A DNA stretch of 64,000 nucleotides, taken from contig NZ_WRXO01000006.1 in NCBI RefSeq assembly GCF_009758125.1, positions 62,001 through 126,000 on the forward strand, in the 5' to 3' direction. Source of the stretch: Chitinophaga oryziterrae. GTDB taxonomy: Bacteria > Bacteroidota > Bacteroidia > Chitinophagales > Chitinophagaceae. Both the position numbers and the translations under genes were made by a program. Positions within the stretch are counted from its first letter, which is position 1. Every line of letters starts with the position of its first letter. The notes beneath the pieces are model-generated. The model was not told the DNA's origin. It was given only the letters and a program-made list of their open reading frames with translations, and did no database searches. Positions 45,964 through 54,283 of the stretch are shown piece after piece.

Positions 45964-46785
45964 TTATTTTAATCGATACGCTACTACTTTTTTTGCATTA
46001 AAAGTAGGTACGAATACTATTCGCCGGACAGGGTCAAACCCGATATCGGCCGTGTTCATCTTTTCTGCATGACTGTCCAGCAAGGTTTCAACCTGGCCAT
46101 TGGCAGTAACATAAAAAATATAACCTACCCAGGCGGTAACTATATAATCCCCGTTACCCACTGGCTCTATACCATCAATATTTTCCGGTACTTCCGCAAT
46201 TTGCGTGATTTGCTTTTGCGCATTTGCTTTTTTCAGCAGTTTACCTTCGGCATAAACAAGGCCCTGCCCGCTGGCTTTTAAACCATTAGCACCTTTTACT
46301 TTATCAAGGTAAAGAGAGGGTACATCGTTTTCAATGCGCCATATCCGCCCTTGCCTGGAATCTGAAACAAATACGATCCCCTTATCTGTGACAGTGATGT
46401 CATTAAGCGCAGTTGCACTATTTACCGGAATTTTTTTTGTTACTTTTCCTGTTGCGATATCTATTACTACCACATCCGTAATATCAGCAACGTACAACCT
46501 GTTGCCATATCTGCCAAGCCCTTTGGGAGCATTCAGGCCAGATACCCAATTGCCGGTATAGTTCGTTCCATCCATGTTCAGTTTACCTACACCACCTTTG
46601 CCGTCGGCATCCCATCCGCCGCCATCAATCAATGAAATATACAGGATACCTTTCTTGAAATCGGGTAGTACAGACTCAGGAACGGCCACAATGGTATCCG
46701 TTTGCCATATCTTTTCTAGTTGGTGGTGCTGGGCAATAACGAACAAGGGAAAACAGGCTAGTAAAATGGATATCAGCTTTTTCAT
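45964..46785 (-). CDS. secreted SMP-30/gluconolactonase-like beta-propeller protein
   Basis: 273 residues with a signal peptide (MKKLISILLACFPLFVIAQ). The mature part is built of repeated propeller strands with 'GLNAPKGLGRYGNRLYVADITDVVVID', 'ALNDITVTDKGIVFVSDSRQGRIWRI', 'GANGLKASGQGLVYAEGK' and 'NIDGIEPVGNGDYIVTAW'. The order N-x-D / ANG / DG resembles the metal-binding residues of SMP-30-type lactonases. The substrate is unknown. It lies 0.9 kb upstream of the NRPS on the same strand and diverges from the nuclease gene at 46964. Membership in the NRPS cluster is not supported by spacing. Confidence 0.78.
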   Translation of the reverse strand: MKKLISILLACFPLFVIAQHHQLEKIWQTDTIVAVPESVLPDFKKGILYISLIDGGGWDADGKGGVGKLNMDGTNYTGNWVSGLNAPKGLGRYGNRLYVADITDVVVIDIATGKVTKKIPVNSATALNDITVTDKGIVFVSDSRQGRIWRIENDVPSLYLDKVKGANGLKASGQGLVYAEGKLLKKANAQKQITQIAEVPENIDGIEPVGNGDYIVTAWVGYIFYVTANGQVETLLDSHAEKMNTADIGFDPVRRIVFVPTFNAKKVVAYRLK

Positions 46786-46878
46786 AATATGGAGTTTTAA
46801 TGATTAAGGAAGCGGGATAGCATATTTCGAGGGTTTTCTCTAATGTAAAATAAAAACCCCATATTTCATAGGACAACT

Positions 46879-46886
46879 TAAATTTG
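46879..46886 (+). promoter_or_regulatory. candidate -7 box upstream of ATP-cone nuclease gene
   Basis: TAAATTTG matches the Bacteroidota TAnnTTTG element, with a transcript start expected about 70 bases before the ATG at 46964. No good -33 TTTG was found at the usual spacing, so support is partial. Confidence 0.33.
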
Positions 46887-46963
46887 TACATGCCTCTGGC
46901 AGGATATTCCGATGAATAAGCAACGTCACATTAGTAGCAGTCATATCGTCAATATGTTTATCT

Positions 46964-47824
46964 ATGGATTCAGAATTAATTATAACAAAAGCATCGGGTG
47001 AGGCCGCGAAATTTTCAGAAAGCAAACTACGGAGTTCATTGCAGCATTCAGGTGCCACGAATGAGCAAATTGACAATGTAGTAAAGGAAATTTCAAAGAA
47101 ACTATATCCGGGTATTTCTACAAAGAAAATATACAAAATGGCATATGGTCTATTGCAGGGAAGTGCAAGACCTCTGGCTGCAAAATATCGTTTGAAAGCG
47201 GCAATAATGGAATTGGGTCCTTCCGGCTTTCCGTTTGAAAAATATTTTGGTGAAATCCTTCGTCACCAGGGATATGGGGTTAAAGTTGGTGAAATTGTGC
47301 AAGGTCAATGTGTGCAGCATGAGGTGGATGTCGTGGCTATTGTGGATCATTTGCAGCTAATGATCGAATGCAAATACCATAATTCACCCGGGACAATTTG
47401 CGACGTCAAGATACCGCTATATATACATTCCAGGTTTAAAGATATCGAGGCCCAGTGGCTGAAATTCTCAAAGAATAAAGCTATTTCTTACCAGGGATGG
47501 GTGGTGACCAACACCAGATTTTCTGATGATGCCATTCAATATGGAACTTGTGCCGGTTTGAAATTAATAGGTTGGAATTATCCGGCAAAAGGTAGCCTGA
47601 AAGACATGATAGACACATTGGGGCTTTACCCGATTACTTGTCTTACATCATTGACCGGGCACGAAAAAACAATCTTACTTGAAAAAAAGATCGTACTCTG
47701 TCTTGAACTGAATAATAATAAGCATTTGCTGGAAGAGGCAAGAGTAAGTCCGGCCAGGATAGAAGCTGTAATGGAGGAAGCAAGACTACTTTGTGCCCAT
47801 CTGAACGGAATTGACAAATCATGA
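46964..47824 (+). CDS. ATP-cone domain fused to Mrr-type PD-(D/E)XK nuclease
   Basis: 286 residues. Residues 1-85 form an ATP-cone-like regulatory domain ('ITKASGEAAKFSESKLRSSL', 'ARPLAAKYRLKAAIMELG'), as in ribonucleotide reductases and NrdR. Residues about 88-215 form a restriction-endonuclease-like fold with 'FEKYFGEILRHQGYGVKVG', Glu120-Val-Asp122 (HEVDVVA) and Glu135-Cys-Lys137 (IECKYHN), the D-(E)xK core of Mrr-like enzymes. The C-terminal part has helices that could form a helix-hairpin-helix-like tail. It would be a nucleotide-gated DNA nuclease, perhaps acting on modified or damaged DNA; that role is inference. No methyltransferase or other defence gene is adjacent. Divergent from the SMP-30-like gene. 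Confidence 0.8.
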   Translation: MDSELIITKASGEAAKFSESKLRSSLQHSGATNEQIDNVVKEISKKLYPGISTKKIYKMAYGLLQGSARPLAAKYRLKAAIMELGPSGFPFEKYFGEILRHQGYGVKVGEIVQGQCVQHEVDVVAIVDHLQLMIECKYHNSPGTICDVKIPLYIHSRFKDIEAQWLKFSKNKAISYQGWVVTNTRFSDDAIQYGTCAGLKLIGWNYPAKGSLKDMIDTLGLYPITCLTSLTGHEKTILLEKKIVLCLELNNNKHLLEEARVSPARIEAVMEEARLLCAHLNGIDKS

Positions 47825-47953
47825 GTATAACTTATTACCGGATATTTGCTCAGGCTGGTAAGTGCGGATACCATATGAAAATCATATGTAGTGATGACTA
47901 AAATCAGTTAAAATAAGTAATGTAATCGTGATCTTGTACGAAAACACGCAAGT

Positions 47954-48442
47954 ATGGATCAGACATACATTCACCTGTTAATAACCCACCTTCCGATTTT
48001 CGGTTCAATATTGGGTGGGTTGGTTCTCCTGCATGGAATTTGGACCAAAAGTAACCAGACGACAATAGCCGCATATAATGTTTTTATCATTTCAGCTATT
48101 GGTGCCGGAATCGCATATCTCACGGGAGAAGCCGCAGAAGAGACGGTTAAAAATATTCAGGGTGTGGCAAAGAACAGGATTGATGCACATGAAGATTTTG
48201 CAATGATAGCGCTGGTCTCACTAATTGTTCTGGGTATCGCCTCACTTATCGGGATATTTCTTACCGTCAAAAAATCCCCATTGACCAGAATTGTTTCAAT
48301 TGTTATACTGCTGATCGCACTGGTTAGTTTTGGCTTAGTTAGCAGGACCGGATATTTGGGTGGGAAGATCAGGCATACGGAGCTGGATAACAGCACGACT
48401 AATACTACTCTGCCGGCAAATGGCGGGAAAGAGCAGGACTAA
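47954..48442 (+). CDS. DUF2231-like four-helix membrane protein
   Basis: 162 residues with four hydrophobic segments at about 8-27, 41-57, 83-104 and 110-128. The opening 'YIHLLITHLPIFGSILGGL' resembles the DUF2231 signature (H..l.HfPi), and 'LTGEAAEETVKNI' follows helix 2, with His79 before helix 3. Such proteins are of unknown function and often lie near metal or respiratory genes. Here a ferritin-like/VIT1 transporter gene starts 90 bases downstream on the same strand. The hydrophilic tail is rich in Thr and Asn. Confidence 0.72.
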   Translation: MDQTYIHLLITHLPIFGSILGGLVLLHGIWTKSNQTTIAAYNVFIISAIGAGIAYLTGEAAEETVKNIQGVAKNRIDAHEDFAMIALVSLIVLGIASLIGIFLTVKKSPLTRIVSIVILLIALVSFGLVSRTGYLGGKIRHTELDNSTTNTTLPANGGKEQD

Positions 48443-48531
48443 CTGCATGCCCGTTGTCAATGGGCATCTTATAGTATTGGTCCTTTAATGAAAGAGGTAG
48501 TATCTTAAAGTATCATAAAATCACCCCAATT

Positions 48532-49629
48532 TTGCAAACAAAAAACCTTCAAACGGAAGTAGATGCCAGCTACTTATACAAAAGACTGGCCGAAACAGAG
48601 GAGGACAAAACCGTTGCCGATGTATTCAGGCAAATGAGTGATATAGAAAAGGGACATGCCGAAGTATTTTTGAAGAAACTGAATACGGGGTCCGCTATTT
48701 TACCTCCGCCGTCCTTCAGGGCCAGGATACTGAACCGGATAGGAAAGATATTTGGCTACGATTATGTACTTGGAGTATTGATGGATACTGAAAAAAGCAT
48801 CTCCAATGCGATGATCCATGCAAAGAAACAGAGCGGTGCCATTATAACAGGCAGCGAAACCAATCACGTTAAAATATTGCGCGCACTACTGGATAATGAA
48901 TCTAAAGTAACCGGAGCAAATCTGGCCAAATTTGAGAGCAGGCATCGTTCTGTGGGAGGAAATGCGTTAAGGGCTGCTGTATTGGGTGGGAACGATGGAT
49001 TAGTATCTAATTTCAGCCTCGTAATGGGTATAGCAGGAGCTACCTCAGGGCAAAGCGGGGTTTTGTTGGCGGGGGTGGCGGGTTTGCTTGCAGGAGCTTT
49101 ATCTATGGCTTTGGGCGAATGGATATCCGTGAAAAGTTCGCAGGAACTATATGAGAATCAGATGGAACTGGAGAAGGAAGAAATAGAAACTAACCCGGAA
49201 GGAGAGGAAAGGGAGTTGGCACTTATTTACATGGCAAAAGGTATCCCGGAAGAGCAGGCACATAAGATGGCATCGGATTTAATGCTGAATACAGAACACG
49301 CACATGAGATGTTGGTAAAAGAAGAGTTGGGCATTAATCCTGAAGAACTAAAAGGTTCTGCAATAGAAGCGGCTGTATACTCCTTTATACTATTTGCTAT
49401 TGGAGCTGTTATCCCGGTGTTGCCTTTCTTTTTTACCAAAGGTGCTACGGCTATAGCAGTAAGTGTGGCATCCAGTGCTACCGGATTATTTCTGATCGGG
49501 TCCGCAATCACATTATTTACAGGGAAAAGCATCTGGTATTCTGGTTTCCGGCAGGTAATATTTGGACTGATAGCCGCAGCTATTACTTTTGGAATAGGTA
49601 AATTAATTGGGGTATCACTGGCTGGATAA
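48532..49629 (+). CDS. ferritin-like/VIT1 family iron-manganese transporter (TTG start)
   Basis: 365 residues. Residues about 1-130 are a ferritin-like four-helix domain with 'EVDASYLYKRLAETEEDKTVADVF' and 'EKGHAEVFLKKL', giving Glu/His metal ligands. Residues about 140-365 are a VIT1/CCC1 membrane domain with 'GGNDGLVSNFSLVMGIAGA', 'GALSMALGEWISVKSSQE', a cytosolic 'ELEKEEIETNPEGEERELALIY' region, and three C-terminal membrane helices. Members such as MbfA export iron or manganese. The frame has no upstream ATG; TTG at 48532 gives a sensible N-terminus just before the ferritin helix, so it is taken as the start. It follows the DUF2231-like gene and ends before a strong bidirectional terminator. 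Confidence 0.87.
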   Translation: MQTKNLQTEVDASYLYKRLAETEEDKTVADVFRQMSDIEKGHAEVFLKKLNTGSAILPPPSFRARILNRIGKIFGYDYVLGVLMDTEKSISNAMIHAKKQSGAIITGSETNHVKILRALLDNESKVTGANLAKFESRHRSVGGNALRAAVLGGNDGLVSNFSLVMGIAGATSGQSGVLLAGVAGLLAGALSMALGEWISVKSSQELYENQMELEKEEIETNPEGEERELALIYMAKGIPEEQAHKMASDLMLNTEHAHEMLVKEELGINPEELKGSAIEAAVYSFILFAIGAVIPVLPFFFTKGATAIAVSVASSATGLFLIGSAITLFTGKSIWYSGFRQVIFGLIAAAITFGIGKLIGVSLAG

Positions 49630-49732
49630 CGTCTGCCATAGAGAAGCTTCCGTAATCGGGTTAAATATCGTTTTTATATTTATTGCTGCTTTTGTAGCAT
49701 AAGGCGCCTGTTGCAGCGAAATGAGCATATGT

Positions 49733-49772
49733 AAAAAAAAGCCCGCAGACACAACGTCTGCGGGCTTTTTTT
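49733..49772. terminator. strong bidirectional rho-independent terminator
   Basis: A perfect 10-bp stem, GCCCGCAGAC (49741-49750) and GTCTGCGGGC (49756-49765), has a 5-base loop and is flanked by eight A on the left and seven T on the right. It therefore terminates transcription from both sides. It sits between the convergent VIT1 gene and the GxGYxYP gene. Confidence 0.93.
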
Positions 49773-49779
49773 GCCGTAT

Positions 49780-51861
49780 TTACTGGCAGGAAGGAGGTGT
49801 TTGATGATCAGGGGGTATTGCTCCCCTCATGGCTTGTGATAACTTCAATAAATTGCTCATAGCAGCATCCACTGAAAGGCCATTTGCTTCGCGGATAAGC
49901 TGGAAAATATGATCAGGACGCACCACTATATAATCTGTGTTAAGGGAATTGGCGACATTCTTAAAACTTGTAGGTGTCACATTCTGCCAGGGCTGAGCCT
50001 GTATGATAATGAACCGTGGTGAAGTGCCATTCCATCCGGAAGCCGCAGAGGCAATGTGGTCCTTCATAGCCTGCTCATTTGTGCAGTAGTTGCAGGAAAG
50101 CGCCATTCCGGGAAGTTTATTATTGTAGATCGTAAGCCCACCGCCGGTATTCTGAGCCGTTACACCCAGCAATGATGGTGCATAGCTGGCATAGGTTTGT
50201 CCAACACTTTGATTAATCCCGCCAGTAATAGTATTCCAGACGGTAATAACCCTGAAGCCGGCACGCTGATTATATTCATCTGTTTTAGCAACGAACTGGT
50301 TCAGCAAACTTTGATTGGGCCAACTGTTGGGATAAGTGTAACCATAGCCAGAGGGACCTGAAATCAGATTGTCATTAGCGGTGGATGTCTGCCAGTAATA
50401 GTTGAGCGCTCCGGGCATTGCATCAAGCATGGCAGGTGAAAGCGTCCATCCCATTGGAACAGAGCCACGGTCAGGGTTATTCCACAGCTTGCGCATCAGA
50501 TGTTCTACATACTGCAGGTTGTCTCCATCACTTAATATGAAAGCCACATAAATCTTGTTTTGCAGTGCCGGTTTCGGAGGCGTTGGTTTAATATTTACTG
50601 TTCTGGGCATACCACTATGCATTGTCAGGTTTGTACCCCAGTCGCTCGCAACGGTTGCAATGCCATAGGTAGACGCCCTTCCTACGCCTGCTCCTTCTTC
50701 CGGCCACCATCCCATGAAGTTTGAACCAGCTGGCATAGCCGATAAAAAGCTGTTCAGTAGTTCACTTTCACCAGATACCGTAGGGTCCAGCCATATAACC
50801 GCGGCACCCAATGCTGTTGCATATTCACGTAGGGCCGCTTTATGTACTTCCGGGTTTAACCCTATTAATATACGGTGATCAACGTTGGGCCAATAAGAGT
50901 TATATATCGTCTGATATACCTGCAACTTACTGGTAAACTGACCGCGTAAATCGAGCAGCACAGGTAAATTATACGGAGCGGACGTTAACCGTGATAACAG
51001 GGATGGAGAGGCAATGAGCGCTTTCCGGTCTTTTGCAAGCATTGTGGCCAGGTTAACGGTATGTATCTGAGCAGGGTCGTAAACGATCAGACCGGATATC
51101 TCACTGCGATATTTAGTGATAAGGTCCCACTTGTCTGCAGGCTCAGACCAGTTCAATCCCAGCGACTGCAACCAGGTATATTGTCCTTCTGCAAACGCAT
51201 CCCCTTCATAAGAGAAGATGCGCGGTTGTGTCCTGTTAACGATGCCTTTCAACGATGCAAACAGATACATCTCGGGAGAGGAGTTATTCTGCTGTACGCC
51301 GACCCAATCCACCTTCGTATAAGCGCTACCCCGCCAATATACGCGTAGCTCTATTGATTGATTATCTGCCGGCATGGTAAAGGGCAACGTAAAACTTGTG
51401 TAGTCTGCAGCTATTGGGAACTGTTGACGTGTAATCGTCTGGGAGGCCAGAATCTGGCCGCTTGTAGCATTTCTGACATCTATGTCCACCACAGGGTCGT
51501 TATTGGCTGTATTGTTGTCTATTTTCATCCTGAACTCAGCTACATTTGGTCCTGCCGGGACATTAGTGTCATAGGGGCCATAAATCATATGGTCATTTGG
51601 GGCATCGATGCCGGTCTGGCAAAGCCAGCCATCAGTCTCTAACCGTCCTGTTTTATGACCAAGAGAGGGGCCTTCGCCTTCCCAACGGGAGGACGTTTCA
51701 CGAAGAATGATCAGGTCCTGCGTTTGCGCTGATGAAGGAAAGGAGGGAAGGAGTTGACCGGATGGCCATGTTATCTGGGCCATTGAGGGCATGATGAATA
51801 ACAGAAGCAAGGGTAGGCACACCGCTGCCTTCTTAACAGATGGGTTAATGGGTTTGATCAT
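49780..51861 (-). CDS. GxGYxYP-family putative glycoside hydrolase, secreted
   Basis: 693 residues with a signal peptide (residues about 12-28, 'AVCLPLLLLFIMPSMAQ'). The name-giving motif GYGYTYP is present (SGPSGYGYTYPNSW), and the C-terminal domain has 'FILSDGDNLQYVEHLMRKLWNNPDRG' and 'GWTLSPAMLDAMPGALNYYWQTS'. The N-terminal part contains a carbohydrate-binding-like stretch (about 60-190) and the family N-domain with 'LFASLKGIVNRTQPRIF'. The catalytic activity of this Bacteroidota family is not established to my knowledge. A complete TPP riboswitch with its own terminator lies 165-290 bases upstream on the same strand, and no other gene intervenes. This is an unusual pairing. Confidence 0.87.
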   Translation of the reverse strand: MIKPINPSVKKAAVCLPLLLLFIMPSMAQITWPSGQLLPSFPSSAQTQDLIILRETSSRWEGEGPSLGHKTGRLETDGWLCQTGIDAPNDHMIYGPYDTNVPAGPNVAEFRMKIDNNTANNDPVVDIDVRNATSGQILASQTITRQQFPIAADYTSFTLPFTMPADNQSIELRVYWRGSAYTKVDWVGVQQNNSSPEMYLFASLKGIVNRTQPRIFSYEGDAFAEGQYTWLQSLGLNWSEPADKWDLITKYRSEISGLIVYDPAQIHTVNLATMLAKDRKALIASPSLLSRLTSAPYNLPVLLDLRGQFTSKLQVYQTIYNSYWPNVDHRILIGLNPEVHKAALREYATALGAAVIWLDPTVSGESELLNSFLSAMPAGSNFMGWWPEEGAGVGRASTYGIATVASDWGTNLTMHSGMPRTVNIKPTPPKPALQNKIYVAFILSDGDNLQYVEHLMRKLWNNPDRGSVPMGWTLSPAMLDAMPGALNYYWQTSTANDNLISGPSGYGYTYPNSWPNQSLLNQFVAKTDEYNQRAGFRVITVWNTITGGINQSVGQTYASYAPSLLGVTAQNTGGGLTIYNNKLPGMALSCNYCTNEQAMKDHIASAASGWNGTSPRFIIIQAQPWQNVTPTSFKNVANSLNTDYIVVRPDHIFQLIREANGLSVDAAMSNLLKLSQAMRGAIPPDHQTPPSCQ

Positions 51862-52026
51862 AGGTTAATGCTTAATGTAATGAATATAATAACGTGACCT
51901 TATAAAAATAAGGATTTAAAGTCGCTTACACAGCTTTACACCATTGCTCCTGAGTACCTGTACACAGACTGAACAATAAGATTTAGATCAAATCTTCCTA
52001 AAGGGCTCTTCCTTAATATACTTAAT
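51862..52026 (-). promoter_or_regulatory. leader between TPP-riboswitch terminator and GxGYxYP start
   Basis: No gene is seen in these 165 bases. Two perfect hairpins occur: CCTTAT-AAAA-ATAAGG (51898-51913) and AGATTT-AGATC-AAATCT (51979-51995). On the RNA strand a GAGCCCTTTAG stretch (plus about 52001-52011) is nearly complementary to the 5' arm of the riboswitch terminator, so it could compete with terminator folding. That is inference. The region could also hold a separate promoter for the GxGYxYP gene. Confidence 0.35.
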
Positions 52027-52056
52027 AAAAAAGGCTCCGTTTGTATCCGGAGCCCT
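52027..52056 (-). terminator. rho-independent terminator of the TPP riboswitch
   Basis: On the minus strand GGCTCCG (plus 52048-52054) pairs with CGGAGCC (plus 52033-52039) across an 8-base loop, followed by a run of six U. It starts a few bases after the aptamer, the normal layout of a transcription-attenuating expression platform. Confidence 0.88.
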
Positions 52057-52061
52057 TAGCT

Positions 52062-52150
52062 GTTTCTTTTTTTCCTACGCTGGCATTACCCAGATCAGGT
52101 TAATTGGGTATATTCTCAGATCTTGTTTTAAGACCACCCCTATAAGAAAC
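52062..52150 (-). ncRNA. TPP (THI-box) riboswitch
   Basis: Reading the minus strand, the conserved aptamer blocks appear in order: GGGGUG, CUGAGA, AUACCC, CCUGAUCUGGGUAAUGCCA and GCGUAGG. P1 is closed by GUUUCUU and AAGAAAC (plus 52144-52150 with 52062-52068), P3 by GGUCUU/AAGAUC, and the CCUGAUCUGG-UAAUGCCAGCGUAGG core agrees with E. coli thiM. It binds thiamine pyrophosphate and should promote termination at the adjacent hairpin. The only downstream gene in the window is the GxGYxYP putative glycosidase; no thiamine gene or thiamine transporter is present. Confidence 0.94.
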
Positions 52151-52370
52151 TTCTAACAATAAAACCATAAAAATTGTGCCATTTCTGTTCCCCGCTTTCT
52201 TAGCGATTTTTTAAGAGGAATATTCTTCCAGGTGAGGAAAAATAAAAGCAGTTTGAGGAAATTAATCTCTGTTTATATGGGCAAATTATTGGACTCGTTG
52301 ATTGTCAAAAGAGAGCAAATATTTATTATTCGGATGGCATAAGTTTTGTGCTCTTCTGAAAAATGGCACT

Positions 52371-53009
52371 ATGAAAAAGTTACTTGATTTTTATCTGGGC
52401 CTGGCATTTATCTTTCTCTTTATTAGTTGTAATAATAGCCCCTCTTCTGATAGTGTAAAAAATGCAAAAGATTCCAACGCTGCAAAGATTGAAAGTCGAA
52501 AAGGCGCAGAGAGCCCCGGAGATTCGCTTGCAGCAGTTCCATCCAAAGCAGATGCTGATTTTCTGGTGAATGCTGCCAGTAGGGGAATGATGGATGTGCA
52601 ATTGGGCCAACTGGCGCAAAGTCATTCCACTAATCAGGGGGTAAAAGCATTTGGGACCATGATGATTAAAGATCATGGTGAAGGAAGTATAACATTGAAA
52701 GACCTTGCTGCTGCGAAGAGGGTGACCCTTCCGGCTACTGTATCCAATCGTCAACAGAAAGTAATAGACAATCTGCAGAAGAAAAAGGGGGCAGAATTCG
52801 ATAAGACTTATATCCGCATAATGGTCAGCAATCATAAAAAGGACATTAATGAATTCGAAAAAGAAGGGAAAAAGGGAGCTGATCCGCAAGTAATGACTTT
52901 CGCTAATAACAGCCTGGCAATGTTACGCAAACACCGTGATTCTGCTATTGCTTTACAGAAGCTACTAGGCATAAATGATATAATGGAAACCGCGCCGTTA
53001 ATCAAATAA
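52371..53009 (+). CDS. DUF4142 lipoprotein, ferritin-like
   Basis: 212 residues starting MKKLLDFYLGLAFIFLFISC. The LFISC lipobox with Cys20 marks a lipoprotein. An upstream in-frame ATG at 52302 would bury the signal peptide and is rejected. After a Ser/Lys-rich linker, residues about 65-205 form a four-helix DUF4142 domain ('DADFLVNAASRGMMDVQLGQLA', 'GVKAFGTMMIKDHGEGSITL', 'FDKTYIRIMVSNHKKDINEFEKEGK', 'ALQKLLG'). The conserved His residues in the helices are typical. The biochemical role of DUF4142 is unknown. It is transcribed away from the riboswitch. Confidence 0.87.
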   Translation: MKKLLDFYLGLAFIFLFISCNNSPSSDSVKNAKDSNAAKIESRKGAESPGDSLAAVPSKADADFLVNAASRGMMDVQLGQLAQSHSTNQGVKAFGTMMIKDHGEGSITLKDLAAAKRVTLPATVSNRQQKVIDNLQKKKGAEFDKTYIRIMVSNHKKDINEFEKEGKKGADPQVMTFANNSLAMLRKHRDSAIALQKLLGINDIMETAPLIK

Positions 53010-53076
53010 GAGCTCGTTTGCAGGATTTTTGCCGGCTTTTTTAAGAGATATTTTATTCATTGATATATTATTTCTT

Positions 53077-54186
53077 ATGAAAGCGGATAAATTGAATATT
53101 GTTCGTTTTGCACCTAAAGGGGAAGACAGCTTTTACGACGCAGTAGTAACAAAAGTTGCTGCTTACTTTGAAGTTCATCAGGTTTCTCCTTATGCTAATA
53201 CGGAGATGTGGGTAAAGACAATTGTGATGCTGGCCTTATATTTTGTGCCGTATGTACTGATGGTTACCGGCGTAGGGGCGGGTAACCTATGGCTGTTTTT
53301 CGGCTTGTGGTTTCTGATGGGAATGGGTATGAGCGGGATAGGAACTGCTGTTATGCATGATGCCAATCATGGCACATATTCTCCTGATAAAAAAGTAAAC
53401 AATTTTATCAGTCATATCCTGGAAATCATTGGGGGATATACTGTTACCTGGAAAATCCAGCATAATGTATTGCATCATACCTACACTAACGTAGCCGGAC
53501 TGGATGAAGACATTGACAGCATCATATTATTGCGCTTCTCTCCACGTCAGCCCCGCTATTGGTTTCACCGGTATCAGTACATCTATGCCTGGTTTTTTTA
53601 TATGATAATGACACTGTTCTGGATGACCGCGAAGGATTACCTGCAGGTAGTCCGCTACAAGCAACACGACTTACTCATTAAACAAAAAGTTTCGCTGAAG
53701 CAGGCATTATTACGCATTACTGTGTATAAACTGTTTTATTATGCTTATATATTAGTATTGCCCATATTGTTTGCCGGCCAGCCATGGTATTTTGTTGTTA
53801 TGGGCTTTTTATTAATGCATTTTACGGCAGGATTATTCCTTTCCTGTATTTTTCAACCCTCACATGTTGTGGAAGAATCGGCTTTCGCATCACCTCTGCA
53901 AATGGATGGCAAAAGGCATATGGAGGATACCTGGGCTGTACATGAAGTAGCTAATACGACTGATTTCGCCCCGCACAATCATATCTTATCCTGGTTTATC
54001 GGCGGTCTTAACTACCAGATAGAGCATCACCTGTTCCCGGGTATTTGCCATGTCCATTATACGAAAATTGCGCCTATCGTACAGTCTGTTGCCGAAGATT
54101 ATGGGCTTCCCTATCATGTACAGCCAACTTTTTTACAGGCACTCCGTAAACATGCGGAAATGCTGAAGATGCTTGGGCGGGAGTAG
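53077..54186 (+). CDS. membrane fatty-acid desaturase, front-end type
   Basis: 369 residues. Three histidine boxes that bind the di-iron centre are visible: HDANHG (His94-Gly99), HNVLHH (about 129-134) and QIEHHLFP (from Gln314). Gln in place of His in the third box is typical of front-end (delta-5/6, linoleoyl-CoA) desaturases, but no fused cytochrome b5 domain is present. Four hydrophobic segments lie between the boxes. The start at 53077 (MKADKLNIVRFAPKG) fits the family better than the ATG at 53029. It converts acyl-CoA or lipid-bound acyl chains to unsaturated forms at the inner membrane. It could supply acyl chains generally; a link to the NRPS is not supported. Confidence 0.9.
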   Translation: MKADKLNIVRFAPKGEDSFYDAVVTKVAAYFEVHQVSPYANTEMWVKTIVMLALYFVPYVLMVTGVGAGNLWLFFGLWFLMGMGMSGIGTAVMHDANHGTYSPDKKVNNFISHILEIIGGYTVTWKIQHNVLHHTYTNVAGLDEDIDSIILLRFSPRQPRYWFHRYQYIYAWFFYMIMTLFWMTAKDYLQVVRYKQHDLLIKQKVSLKQALLRITVYKLFYYAYILVLPILFAGQPWYFVVMGFLLMHFTAGLFLSCIFQPSHVVEESAFASPLQMDGKRHMEDTWAVHEVANTTDFAPHNHILSWFIGGLNYQIEHHLFPGICHVHYTKIAPIVQSVAEDYGLPYHVQPTFLQALRKHAEMLKMLGRE

Positions 54187-54283
54187 TACTGATCTGTGGC
54201 AGTTACATGAACTTTTGAACTGTGATACGGGCTCAGTTTTTGTACCCCGAACAGTACATCACTCATACATTCAATTGATTTAT

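Noticed and set aside
46841..46858. GGGTTTT and AAAACCC arms in the divergent region before the nuclease gene
   Set aside because: Short arms with a long AT-rich spacer in an AT-rich region; not distinguishable from chance.
49733..49772. Inverted repeat as an insertion-sequence end
   Set aside because: The stem flanked by A and T runs between convergent genes is a standard bidirectional terminator; no transposase is present.
52302..52370. Upstream ATG for the DUF4142 gene
   Set aside because: It would hide the lipoprotein signal; ATG 52371 begins exactly at the signal peptide.
53077..54186. Fatty-acid desaturase as part of NRPS lipid-tail supply
   Set aside because: It lies 8 kb away beyond unrelated genes on the other strand, with no shared regulation visible.
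54173..54283. N-terminal extension of the transaldolase-like gene
   Set aside because: The extension overlaps the desaturase gene and has no counterpart in the FSA/TalC family.
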